Assembly: GCA_031002005.1 (NCBI GenBank)
Contig: CM061921.1
Location: 146,539,283-146,603,282 of the forward strand
Direction: 5' to 3'
Length of the DNA stretch: 64,000 bases
DNA from: Vandiemenella viatica
Taxonomy: Eukaryota > Arthropoda > Insecta > Orthoptera > Morabidae
Positions 45,470 to 55,330 of the stretch are shown here, piece by piece. Position 1 is the first letter of the stretch, and each line of letters opens with the position of its first letter. A model generated the notes under the pieces. The model did not search any database and was not told the origin of the DNA. It saw nothing but the letters and a program-made list of their open reading frames with translations. Both the position numbers and the translations under genes were made by a program.

Positions 45470-46162
45470 AGCTCCTTATTCCTTTAGAAAGATTAGCATT
45501 TCTGAGGAAATTTCATCTGCCTTCAGTTCAAATCTTTTAGAGCCTTGTCAATATTCATTCTGAAACACGATATCCTATATCATCAGTGTCAATATCTTAC
45601 TCTCTTTCCAGCACGCTGTGGCTCAGGCCATCCCCATAATACAGATTTTCCAATGGTTCCTTTCGTCTGTTAGCTCTTTCTTCCTTAAAATTTTTGTCAG
45701 TTTTACGTTCTAGTACTTGGTTTCTGAATCTCTGTTTAGCCACGATGTAATCTAGCTGATATATGCTTGTATCACCTGGCTGTTTCTATATGCATAGTTC
45801 TTAAATAGTGTGTTTGCTATGATTTTTCTTCTAATTTTAGCGAAAATCTACTCTATCGTTTATTTAATTTCTCCATACCGAACATCCCCGCAATATTTCC
45901 TTCTTTCTTTTCCTCCTATCGCGTTCTAGTCGAAAATGGTAGTTAGATTTTCCTCACCCTTCGATTTCGACAACAATTTTTTTTCTGTTTCATGATCGCT
46001 TTATTACAATTTGGCATTTATAGCTGTACCAACATGCCCGGTGCAGACTAGTTTCAATTCTCTTAAAAATGCGTCTGTCGCTAAGCTGTTCATAACAACT
46101 TCTTAGTTGTCCAGTTTTCTTATTCATTATAAATCCTACACCAGCTGATATTTTTGTGCTAA
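45470..46162 (-). pseudogene. LINE D, endonuclease part (split by a Helitron-like element)
   Basis: On the - strand 46160-45990 reads AGVGFIMNKKTGQLRSCYEQ, the GVGF block of the endonuclease, and 45830-45650 reads NTLFKNYAYRN and the LNRDSETKY region. The continuation toward the 5' end is at 46869-47215. Decayed, with frameshifts. Confidence 0.72.
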
Positions 46163-46868
46163 TCTTTATATATAAAGATGAATGTTTGTTTGTTTGTTCT
46201 TCATACAAATCCACAGCTTTCATCCGATCTCGATGAAAGTGCTTGATTACGAACGTCGTGGTCTCCGGTTCAAATCTCCGTGGAGGCTAACATTTTTAAA
46301 AATTGTTTTTCATCGTAAGAGTCGGGCCTAGGCCGTAGGTTATTCGGATTGAATGTTAAACTGTAGATATTAGAAAGTTAGGGGTGCAATGCGAGGCAAA
46401 TCGTAGATAGTCTTGCAATGTTGTAGGTGTACACTTTTTTACGTTATAATGAGCCCTCAGATGTTGTTCGCAGTCAGTGTGTGAGTGTGAACCACAGTAA
46501 TATTATTATAAATATGGAAGTAAGTCTCTGTCTTTTTGTTACGTTTTGACGACTAAATGGATATATCGTTGTGATGGAATTTTATAAGGAAATCTGTATG
46601 AAGGGCACAGGATATTTTTTCCAGTATGATTAACAGTTGTAGTCACGAAATTTTGAGACCTTATCGAATGGTGACAGAAATATGTTGGAAATTGATTCTC
46701 TTTAAGAGACAGGTTCGACGGTAAAATGATATAGTGATAGCTTTCCTGTCATATTATTCCGACTCGATATTGTTTGGGACCAATCCTTCGTTACCAACAA
46801 CTTTCTACATTTAATTCTGGCAAAAAAAAATCTTAATCCACACGTACGAAGTCGCGGGTACGAGCTAG
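46163..46868 (+). mobile_element. 706-bp Helitron-type element with a provable empty site
   Basis: Begins TCTTTATATATAAAGATG after an A, ends GTACGAGCTAG before a T, and has a hairpin CGTAC(10 nt)GTACG at 46843-46862 just before CTAG. Joining the flanks gives TTTTGTGCTAA|TTAGCC, which matches the uninterrupted LINE A at about 9376 (TTTTGTACTAATTTTCCC). There is no target duplication, as expected for Helitrons, which insert between A and T. Non-coding; it includes a tRNA-like fragment at 46240-46290. Confidence 0.78.
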
Positions 46869-47215
46869 TTAGCCTATATTCGTAAAACCAAAGATCCTAT
46901 GCATCCCAACATTAAACCCCACTACGCTAAACTGAAGTCGTTGCATCTCACTTCTCGAACGTACTGGCCCTGTTCATACTGAGAACATTTCACGTTCCCA
47001 TTAATAGTACGTTATAATTAATTCTGACGACTCCATCCTGGGCAGTCCCCTACTGGAGATACGATTTGGAGGACCATGTAACCTTCAGAATGTTTTACTA
47101 AAGCAGCCATCATTATGTAATTAAAGGGGATTATACCTTCTCAGTAAATCCTTTACTCCTTGATGCAGTTGTTTCTAATTACCATCCTCGTTCGTACCAT
47201 TTCTCACCCATCCGC
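46869..47215 (-). pseudogene. LINE D, 5' part beyond the Helitron-like insertion
   Basis: Aligns with 9390-9790 of LINE A: AAAGATCCTATGCATCC / AGAAATCCTGTGCATCC, ACATTTCACGTTCC / ACATTTCACGCTCC, and GGCAGTCCCCTACTGG / AGCAGTCCCCTGGTG. This places it as the start of the endonuclease frame and 5' region of LINE D. Confidence 0.72.
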
Positions 47216-47339
47216 CTTTAGCGGCCGGAAAATGAGTATCTGCCCTGCTGGATGATTTTGTACCGAAACTTTTTAGTCAATGGAGGATCTATCTTCAATG
47301 TACCTCGTGAAATAAATAGTAACAGTCTCGTTACACTCC

Positions 47340-47570
47340 ACCGAGCGTGGTGGGTGAGCGGTAACGCTCTTTCCTGGTGTTCAGAAGGACGTGGGTTCGA
47401 ATCCCCGTCGGGCCATCTAGATTTCGGTTTTGCATGGTTTCCCGAAATTAATCCAGGTGAATGCCGGGATCGTTCCTTCAAAAGGCCGTTGCCAAATCCT
47501 TCCTGTTACTTGTCTCCCATCCTCTCCTGCCTCTAATGACCTCGACATAGACGAGGTATACGCCTCGAAA
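47340..47570 (+). mobile_element. SINE family A, copy 10
   Basis: Full-length: CGAGCGTGGTGGGTGAGCGG head, GTGGGTTCGAATCCCCGTC B box, TGCATGGTTTCCCGAAAT body, and ATACGCCTCGAAAAAAAAA end. No clear target duplication. Confidence 0.88.
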
Positions 47571-47899
47571 AAAAAAATCATTATGGTTTATAAATTACGA
47601 TTAGTATTTTACCCATACGCTAAGTACTTTGCATTGGGCACGCTGTTTCAACTAAAACAATTAAACATAATTATATAATTTATTTGAAAATGTTTTTTGT
47701 GCTGTACTCAATAAGATTGCACCTAGTTAGAAACTGAGAAAACATACAGTACTAAAACTAAACTGCCTCCAAGGATGTAACCAATTATATATTATTTTAA
47801 ATTTCAAAAACTTTTAATGCACAGTTGATTTATATGTAATTAACGAAAAGTTTGGGTTATAAGTATTTGGATGATCCTTAAACTCAAATATCAACTTCT

Positions 47900-48258
47900 T
47901 GCAACTGAATGATTCCCGGTATAAGGAGTCATCCACAGCTTGTGGAAGAGCGGGGAGTCATGCAGGACACCCTCTTGTCCTTGGGGCTGGAAACGGCCGT
48001 TAAAGGCGGGCGAATCAGAAATGATCAATTGCATGGGATGCGAAAGGCAATGCAAGCCACTGTATTAAGATTACAGCGTATCCAGATACCTTGGAATGCT
48101 AAAAATTACATATAGAATAATGGATTGTTCCTGAGTAAAATATTACGGAGGTAAAATAGTCCCACAGTTGGATCTCTGAGCGTGGACTGCTCAGGAAGGA
48201 ATCATCAGAGGACAGAAACATTATCGTAGAAGTCTGAATAGGCAGATTAGAGAACCTA
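47900..48258 (+). pseudogene. LINE E, 5' region
   Basis: GGTATAAGGAGTCATCCAC and GGGCGAATCAGAAATGATCA match the 5' region of LINE C at 43890-43960. Just before 48258 the first endonuclease codons are visible (RQIREPRE, from the RLENL block). Interrupted here by a LINE fragment in the opposite direction. Confidence 0.7.
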
Positions 48259-48690
48259 GAGAGGGAACATACTCTTCCATCCCTCACGGTCTCTCCAAGA
48301 CTCCTCTTGCAGTATTTGTCTCCAGTCAACTCCCTGGGTACCTATGACTTTATGCGCCTGCTCCATCAATCTCCTCCGTGGTATTTCGATAGGTGTCGTT
48401 CTCTTCCGTTTGTTCAAGAGCGCTGTCTTTGGAATTCTTCCCTACTCCATTCTGATAACATGCAGTCTTTCCTTTGATAGTGTCTCTTTTAACGCTTCGG
48501 TCTTAGTATTTCCATGATGTTTCCGTTTAGTGATTCTATTCTTTCTTGTGACATTTCCTATGCCTCTCTGAAACGTCATTTGTGCTGTCTGTAGTTTGCT
48601 TAGATCTCTCTTCGTCCATGTCCACGTTTCACAGATAGGTCAATATTGGTTTATAGAGCAAGGTTTTGTCATCCTTCTCTCTCATATACC
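48259..48690 (-). pseudogene. LINE F, C-terminal fragment, inserted in LINE E
   Basis: On the - strand: ICETWTWTKRDLSKLQTAQM (about 48635-48575, the CETWTLTKRD block after the RT), then VIRMEKEEFQRQ and VPRELTGDKYCKRSLGETVR toward 48280. The sequence differs from the LINE A-E family, so this is a second LINE type. Truncated, without a clear tail. Confidence 0.68.
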
Positions 48691-50355
48691 TCCAGAGAAA
48701 ACATAAGAAGAAACCGAAGAAGTAATCTGATATGTAAAGGACAGGAAACTCTAATAATTTTAATCCGGTAGTAAAAGAAGGGATGTATCGTAGAAAGCTG
48801 ACTTTTGGAACTATAATCTAATGATAGCAAACACGCTATTGGAGAATAAGACAGCAGCGTATGCACAAAACTTGAAGCAAACAAACTGAAAGAATTTCAC
48901 ACGAGGGAAAAATTTACAGACTGTAGACTTGGTTCCAAGAAATATCACTGGAAAAACTCAAAAGAAGAGGAATGGAATGTCCTGAAGAGAGGACAAGCTT
49001 TAGCTATTATGAAAGATACGTCAGAACCACAATAGATGTTTTGGAATTGATGGATCAGAGGAGAAGGCATAAAAATGCTAAAGATGAAACAAAAGGGGAA
49101 CAGCAAAGACATTTTAGAAATCAGATAAACAGGAAATATAAGACGGCAAAAAAAGTGGATGCGAGGAAATTCTGAAAGAAGCAGAGAAGTATATGGTCGT
49201 TGGTAGAAACCTCTTTTTAAGTTCAGAAGATAGCGATAACCGGTAAACGAAATACGTAGTGATGGTGTTGATATGAAAAACAATCTGCTGGAAGGAGAAG
49301 ACTATGTTGATACTGATCCTGTTTTAAAGACAGAATTTGACAAAGGCTTTTAAATATTTGAACTCAAAGCGGTAGGAATTGACGAGATTCCTAAAGAACT
49401 GCTAAGTTTTCTAGGGTCGAAAGAATCCAAATATTATTTAAACTAATATCGAAAAGTTATGAAACGGGAGAGATTTCAGCGGATTTTGATAAAAGTATCA
49501 TCTCCATACTCCAACAGAAACCACAAGCAGACAAATGTGAAAATCGTTCCACTTAGCGTCTAGCATCACACAATTCAAAATTATTTACTGAGATAACAGA
49601 CAGAAGAATAGAAAGGATAGTAGAAGATATAATATGTGAATATCAGTTTGGGCTAAAGAATAACAGGGGTACGAGAGAAGCAATTCTGGCTATGAAATTA
49701 TCATTTGCAAGGAGAATTAAGAAAAATAAGGATAACTTCATGGTGATTGTGGACTTAGAAAATAGCATTAATAATATTAGACAGAACAAGATGTTGAAAA
49801 TTTAAAAAAAAAAAAAAAAAAAAAATCAGGTCTAAATTTCGAGATGAATACGAATATAAGAAACAAGTTGCTTCAATAAAAGTAGAAACTAGTGAAAGAC
49901 AAGCATCATTAAAATTGGTGTGAAGCAGGATTGTGCCCTATCCCCGTTAATGTTCAACTTTATGTAGAGGAAGTAATCAAGGAGATAAGAGAAAAATTTG
50001 AACACGGTTTAAGTGCTCCAGGACAAACGATGAGTATGTTGCTATGTGTTGATGACAACACTGTTGTGTTGTTAACAGACAAGAATGGTGATATTGAGAA
50101 ATTACTGAATGCCTTGAACAAAATACTAGGAGAACAATTGGTACTAAGTATAAACCAAAGCAACACAAAAGTTATGAGATGTAGGAGAAATGATATAAAT
50201 ACAGTAGATTATAGAAATAGGTTGAGATTTAATACGAAAAGTAAGTGAATTCTGTTATTTAGGAAGTAAAAATATTGCTGACGACGGAAGCAGAATAGCT
50301 CTAGCTAAATGCAGACGGGAAGGTGCGTTGAAGGCAAAAGGCCGTCTGTATGTAC
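48691..50355 (+). pseudogene. LINE E, endonuclease/reverse transcriptase, decayed
   Basis: From left to right: NLMIANTLLENKTAAYAQN (endonuclease, about 48820-48875), EIPKELLSFLGSK (RT start, about 49385-49425), DKSIISILQQKPQADKCEN, ICEYQFGLKNNRGTREAIL (49635-49690), KDNFMVIVDLENS and, after an A-run, the active-site block SMLLCVDDNTVVLLTDK (CVDD at 50045-50056 in place of FADD/YADD). The next stretch, NKILGEQLVLSINQSNTKVM, is the usual helix. The frame is broken repeatedly, for example by the 24-base A-run at 49803. It continues after the gap at 51725. Confidence 0.82.
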
Positions 50356-50724
50356 AGGGGGATTATAATTAAAGTTTAAATTTCAAAACACTCTAAAAAA
50401 CGAAACACTGATTAGAATGACGTCAAAATTGAACGGCGTAATATTGAAGAAGGGGGAAAGAATATGAACGGTGATTCTGCACCAGTAGCTCTGCAGAAGT
50501 TCAGGACTCTCAAGGGTATGAAAAAAGGCGTTGGACCGATGACTGTCATGGGTCTGGTGAAAATGATGAAAAAATTCGAAAATTCAGATTCGTTTGATGG
50601 GCAATCTGGAAGAGGAAGGAAAAGATGTGATTCGGCCGTAGTTGAAGAAGTGGCCACTGCAGTTCAGGAGGCGTCGAGCGGTGGTGTGCAACCATGCAGT
50701 GCACGGAGAATTGCCCGAACGTTG
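50356..50724 (+). mobile_element. Tc1/mariner-related transposon start, cut by the assembly gap
   Basis: TA then CAGGGGGATTATAATTAAAG at 50356-50375 looks like a terminal inverted repeat. The frame from 50464 (MNGDSAPVALQKFRTLKGMK) holds a helix-turn-helix region with SFDGQSGRGRKR and AVVEEVATAVQEASSGG, a pattern found at the N-terminus of a mariner-related transposase group (DUF4817-like). The frame is open up to the N-run at 50725, so this copy might be intact; the rest is unsequenced. It interrupts LINE E. Confidence 0.65.
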
Positions 50725-51724
50725 NNNNNNNNNNNNNNNNNNNNNNNNNNNNNNNNNNNNNNNNNNNNNNNNNNNNNNNNNNNNNNNNNNNNNNNNNNNN
50801 NNNNNNNNNNNNNNNNNNNNNNNNNNNNNNNNNNNNNNNNNNNNNNNNNNNNNNNNNNNNNNNNNNNNNNNNNNNNNNNNNNNNNNNNNNNNNNNNNNNN
50901 NNNNNNNNNNNNNNNNNNNNNNNNNNNNNNNNNNNNNNNNNNNNNNNNNNNNNNNNNNNNNNNNNNNNNNNNNNNNNNNNNNNNNNNNNNNNNNNNNNNN
51001 NNNNNNNNNNNNNNNNNNNNNNNNNNNNNNNNNNNNNNNNNNNNNNNNNNNNNNNNNNNNNNNNNNNNNNNNNNNNNNNNNNNNNNNNNNNNNNNNNNNN
51101 NNNNNNNNNNNNNNNNNNNNNNNNNNNNNNNNNNNNNNNNNNNNNNNNNNNNNNNNNNNNNNNNNNNNNNNNNNNNNNNNNNNNNNNNNNNNNNNNNNNN
51201 NNNNNNNNNNNNNNNNNNNNNNNNNNNNNNNNNNNNNNNNNNNNNNNNNNNNNNNNNNNNNNNNNNNNNNNNNNNNNNNNNNNNNNNNNNNNNNNNNNNN
51301 NNNNNNNNNNNNNNNNNNNNNNNNNNNNNNNNNNNNNNNNNNNNNNNNNNNNNNNNNNNNNNNNNNNNNNNNNNNNNNNNNNNNNNNNNNNNNNNNNNNN
51401 NNNNNNNNNNNNNNNNNNNNNNNNNNNNNNNNNNNNNNNNNNNNNNNNNNNNNNNNNNNNNNNNNNNNNNNNNNNNNNNNNNNNNNNNNNNNNNNNNNNN
51501 NNNNNNNNNNNNNNNNNNNNNNNNNNNNNNNNNNNNNNNNNNNNNNNNNNNNNNNNNNNNNNNNNNNNNNNNNNNNNNNNNNNNNNNNNNNNNNNNNNNN
51601 NNNNNNNNNNNNNNNNNNNNNNNNNNNNNNNNNNNNNNNNNNNNNNNNNNNNNNNNNNNNNNNNNNNNNNNNNNNNNNNNNNNNNNNNNNNNNNNNNNNN
51701 NNNNNNNNNNNNNNNNNNNNNNNN
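50725..51724. other. assembly gap, exactly 1,000 N
   Basis: The round length suggests a placeholder or scaffolding gap, so the true distance is unknown. It falls inside a mariner-related element that itself interrupts LINE E. Any reading frame drawn across it is artificial. Confidence 0.99.
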
Positions 51725-52258
51725 GCAGGAATGATGACATAAGCAGAATAGCACTCGCAAAAAAGAGCCTTCATGAAAAAGAGAAACCTTTTAGTTTCAA
51801 ATATTGATCTAGGAATTAGAAAGAACTTCTTAAAACTCTTTGTGTGGAGCACAGCACTTTATGGTAGCGAAACATGGACTTTAGAAATACCGGAAATAAA
51901 GAAAATTGAAGCATTTGAAATGTGGTGCTACAGAAGAGTGCTGAAAATTAAGTGGACAGACAAAGTAAGAAATGAACGTATTTTGGAAATGATGGGTGAG
52001 AAAAGAAGTTTGTGGAAGAAACTTACAGAAAGAAGAGACAGGCTGGTAGGTCATATTTTGAGACATGCTGGATTGGTTAATGTGCTTGTGGAGGGAACAG
52101 TCGAAGGTAAGAACTGTAGAGGAAGACAGGGATTAGAATATATGAAACAGATAATTGAGGACGTGGGTTGTAAGGGGTATGTAGAAATGAAGAGGTTAGC
52201 ACAGGATAGGAAGGGATGGAGGATTGCATCAAACCAGTCGAAAGACTGACGACAGCAA
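51725..52258 (+). pseudogene. LINE C-terminal part (after gap), well preserved
   Basis: From DISRIALAKKSLHEKEK (51740-51790) a shift leads to the 158-codon frame 51773-52249: FVWSTALYGSETWTLEIPEI, then FEMWCYRRVLKIKWTDKVRN, RRDRLVGHILRHAGLVNVLV and GKNCRGRQGLEYMKQIIEDV. This is the region after the RT in this LINE family. TGA at 52247-52249 is followed by CGACAGC and A21, the poly(A) tail. It may be the 3' end of LINE E, but because it repeats the ISRIALAK words already present before the gap (50297-50330), a second copy is possible. Confidence 0.82.
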
Positions 52259-52277
52259 AAAAAAAAAAAAAAAAAAA

Positions 52278-52366
52278 AGCTCCGTCGTCTTCATCAGGTG
52301 TGGAGACATCTGCTGACCATCCGATAATGTGCAGATGTCTCCACACCTGATGAAGACGACGGAGCT
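52278..52366. repeat. perfect hairpin: 36-bp arms, 17-nt loop
   Basis: AGCTCCGTCGTCTTCATCAG... at 52278-52313 is exactly complementary to 52331-52366, with loop 52314-52330. It begins directly at the end of the LINE poly(A) tail. The right arm runs into a hammerhead-like motif at 52347. Perfect identity of the arms indicates a recent event. Confidence 0.97.
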
Positions 52367-52381
52367 AGTCGTCGAAATATC
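52347..52381 (+). ncRNA. hammerhead-like motif 5
   Basis: CTGATGA (52347-52353), one A, a 6-bp stem GACGAC/GTCGTC with a 7-nt loop, then GAAA (52374-52377). Both conserved boxes are perfect, but the additional A before the stem departs from the canonical core. An inverted copy of the first half exists in the hairpin's left arm. Confidence 0.4.
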
Positions 52382-52454
52382 GTATTTTCAAAACACTATC
52401 CGACGGTACACCGTGAAGACTTCATTTCAAGCATACGCCGGGAAAGTCCCCGTT

Positions 52455-52760
52455 CTTACGAAATTTAACTTTATTTGCGAAAAATAAAATGGAGTTCGAA
52501 AGCACCAGTTTTTTCACAACAAACGGCATTAGAAAACTTATTACATGCATAATTGTTGAAAGTGACTGTCAGGAATTATCTGCATACACATTTGAATTAA
52601 TAAAAAAAACTTTGCCCACAGAGAGATTCGATGCGGCATGACCGACTTATAAGGCAAAGATCTTGCTCGTTGCTCCACGCGCTCCTTTAAATCTCTATAA
52701 CGTAGAAAGTATACAAGGTATATTGAGTGGGTGGGAGTATTTATTTCGAATAGGGCAATG
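52455..52760 (-). mobile_element. tRNA-like SINE, third copy of the 1137/1595 family
   Basis: Matches 1595-1880: TTGCGAAAAATAAAATGGAG, CTTATTACATGCATAATTGTT, GAGATTCGATGCGGCATGAC (decayed B box) and TAACGTAGAAAGTATAC. Its presence as a single copy shows that the unit is an ordinary dispersed repeat and need not occur as an inverted pair. Confidence 0.7.
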
Positions 52761-52935
52761 GTCAGATTCGAGTTCAAGTAGCAGTTGTGTATAAAGAGAA
52801 TGGAAAATTTGTTTCTCTAGTATTAGATCGAGGATGTCTGAGAGTACTTGGGAGTTATGAGAATAATAGGTTGGCTGGTCTGGAGTAAGGATATGGAACG
52901 CACAGCCATCGGCTGGCTGTAAAAGGCGACGACCG

Positions 52936-53875
52936 TTAGGTGCAGTAAGTCTGTATCCTCAGAGGGCGTGATTGCTTGCTATTCAAGTCTCCCAGTAGTT
53001 TAGTGGGATACATCGTAGTAAATAATGTATTGAAGTCTTGCTGTTCCAGACGTTTCGATGGCGGTTTGTACGGAGCTATGATGGTTTTATTTTTATAAAG
53101 AAGTCTTGTCACTTTTGTAGCTAGTAACTGTCGAGCTTGAAGCTCTTCTAGAATTTCAGCATCAGTTAATGAGAATTGGACCTTGTGCAAGACCACCTTT
53201 TTTTTTTTTTTTTTAGGGTCTTTTAAGGTGTGGTAGTGTAGCTGAGCCTCGTCTAGGAATTTCGTGACAGAGCGATAGTCAGTTGTAGCCGTAGTATTTA
53301 TTTTGATCATCGATCCACGGAGTTAGGTTATGAAGTCGTCACTCGCTATGGTGGATAGATCTTTCAGAATTTGCTGGTAATTTTTAACATCATGTAGAAA
53401 GATTGGGGGGATCACTACTTTGGTTGCTGCGTCAAATGCGACATCAGTGGCATCACATTCATGTCTCACAGAGTCTAAGACTGAGAACTTGTTATGCATA
53501 GCCGTTTGCGATTAACAGAAGCGGCGGGAACAATTTGCTTTCTGCGGGGTTGTCAAAATTCGAGATGTGTGTTCGAAGTCCTTCGGAACAGCTGTTCGTT
53601 TGACGTTTACTTTAATAAATGATGCTGAAGGACTAGTGGTTTTCATCGGGATGGCTGATGTAGATGGCAGGGTAAATGTGCCCAGGATGCAGTAGTTGCC
53701 GCTTGACAAATAGTTGATTGAAGCGTAGGTTGTTGTGAAGGTGGCTCTTGTATTTCGTTGACGTTGTGAACAAGATTCAGTGCAGAGCGAACTAATTACC
53801 CTGTATAGAGCGCCCCAAGAACCATGAGTGATGAGAACTTGATAAGTGATGTGATATGTGGTTCTGATTAACACT
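52936..53875 (-). pseudogene. LINE gag-like ORF1 (jockey-type, PRE_C2HC region)
   Basis: On the - strand, fragments read VVIPPIFLHDVKNYQQILKD (about 53420-53365), then KINTTATTDYRSVTKFLDEA and QLHYHTLKDPKKKKKKVVLH (53305-53185), the order P..IF..V.N...L...TDYR.....L.....HTY seen in the nucleic-acid-binding ORF1 protein of jockey-type LINEs, just before its CCHC knuckles. The 53512-53874 stretch is its Ser/Thr-rich N-terminal part. Knuckles are not visible and the frame shifts around 53500. Relation to the RT fragment at 1-853 is possible but unproven. Confidence 0.65.
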
Positions 53876-54027
53876 CCCAGGAATAGAAACGAAATTAACT
53901 GTAGCCATGCACGGAAGTAAACACTTGCTGCAGGAACTGCACATGACCGCTGCTATCAGCGAACTGACCGGGCGCGTGCAGCCGATTGTTATGACTTCGT
54001 CACACGTATGCGCGGTAGTGTCAGTAT

Positions 54028-54357
54028 ATCTAAATTACGTACGGAAATAATTAAATGAAGGAAATAAATATCCACATTCTGTTGTGTGTACGGTACCTTA
54101 ACTTTGACAAATAATATGAATGAAAAGCTTCGTTGCTTGGATCGGACGTTCGAATTTGGCCTCGGGCATGAGTGATTTTAATTAAGTATTATGTTCGTCT
54201 TGCGCTGACCTCACTATAGTGTCCACAATATCATAATTAAAGCCTGATACAAAAACAAATTGGAGCTGTCTAAGTGGTCGCAAAGACCTAAGGACATTAA
54301 AAAAAAAAATTCCCTCCCCCCTCCATAGACCGAGCTACGTAGTTTATAGATGCCCTC
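54028..54357 (+). mobile_element. MITE family M, copy 3, with SINE B inside
   Basis: Left part from TAAATTACGTACGGAAATAA (54028) to GAAAAGCTTCGTTGCTTGG (54141); right part from TCCCTCCCCCCTCCATAGAC (54311) to GTAGTTTATAGATGCCCTC and TTA. The left terminal repeat is missing. The two halves are separated by the SINE at 54149-54309. Confidence 0.8.
54149..54309 (+). mobile_element. SINE family B, copy 3, 5'-truncated, inside MITE M3
   Basis: Starts inside the B box (GACGTTCGAATTTGGCCTCGG), then TTTTAATTAAGTATTATGTTC, as in copy 2, a body with CTAAGTGGTCGCAAAGACC and an A-run 54299-54309. Confidence 0.82.
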
Positions 54358-54461
54358 TTATAATGTAGATCAGACATAAGAGATTTTACTATTTGTAGTT
54401 TAATTGCAGGATATAGTCGATATTGGGAACAAATTTCAAGTCCCTATGTAGTACCGTTGTC

Positions 54462-54492
<31 letters not shown>

Positions 54493-54541
54493 AAACCCAG
54501 TGACAAAAGTTTTAAAAAATTCCCAATTTTGATGGCCACTT

Positions 54542-54899
54542 AGGGACAGTCCATAAACTAAGTAGCTCCCCTTTTAGCCTCTATCCTCCCCCCCCCCCCC
54601 CCCCCCACGTAGCACGTAGCTTTTTTCCCTTTTGATTCCAGAAGACATTTTGTACTGTTTTCTTTTGTCAGACTATTGTAAATTACATAAGAAGATAATT
54701 AAATGAAGAAAATAAATTTTCCCATGCTGTTGTGTGGTCTGAACCTCATTTTAACTGTGAAAAATAATATGAATGGAAAGCTACGTCGCCTGACACGGAA
54801 CCCCTCCGCCCCCCCCCCCCCCACGTAGCGCAGTGTAGCTTTCCAGCTAACCCCTCCCCCCCTTCTTAGACCGAGTCTCGTAGTTTATGGACGATCCCT
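54542..54899 (+). mobile_element. MITE family M, copy 4, complete
   Basis: Ends GGGACAGTCCATAAACTAAG and GTAGTTTATGGACGATCCC, flanked by TTA on both sides (54540-54542; 54899-54902 region). Long C-runs at 54589-54606 and 54810-54823. The TTA duplication supports a PIF/Harbinger-type origin; no coding sequence. Confidence 0.88.
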
Positions 54900-54959
54900 T
54901 ATGTCTATTTTCTGCAGAAAAAAATCAAAAACAAATCTTACTCTCTACTTGACATTCGC

Positions 54960-55095
54960 TAAACATCGATACCCTACACGCCGGTCCTATGATATAATAC
55001 AATTAAAAAAAAAAAAAACGATATTTGGTTTTGGTTCACCAAAATAGATGTGATGTGCAAATTTGAAGTTTCATACTTATTTCGCTTGCGAGCTA
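54960..55095. other. no recognised feature
   Basis: Short AT-rich stretch with an A-run at 55006. Confidence 0.4.
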
Positions 55096-55097
55096 TA

Positions 55098-55330
55098 CCC
55101 TGTTCACTCCGCACTGGTGGCTCCGAGCTGACCTATGTGTCCAAGCAGGCGAATGACAAATTTCTGCTTTGCATGTAAGGGTAAGTGCAGCGGACTGGGG
55201 ATAGAGAAGGATGACCTTGAGCCGCCTTTGTTAACTGAACGGACTATAGACGCCTGTGACGGACGGGCAGGCAGCGGACTCCGCTCCAACGCCGCTCGAA
55301 CGTCTAGTGCAATAGTTCAGGTCCAATAAC
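55098..55330 (+). repeat. dispersed repeat family R2, copy 1
   Basis: TATACCCTGTTCACTC, ACTGGGGATAGAG and TTGTTAACTGAACGGACTATA recur in order and in the same orientation at 57705-57940. GC-rich compared with its flanks. Type unknown; no coding sequence supported. The two copies flank the last sFRP exon. Confidence 0.65.

Noticed and set aside
50464..51852. Six long reading frames (about 345-447 codons) on both strands
   Set aside because: They run across 1,000 N and exist only because N codons are not read as stops.
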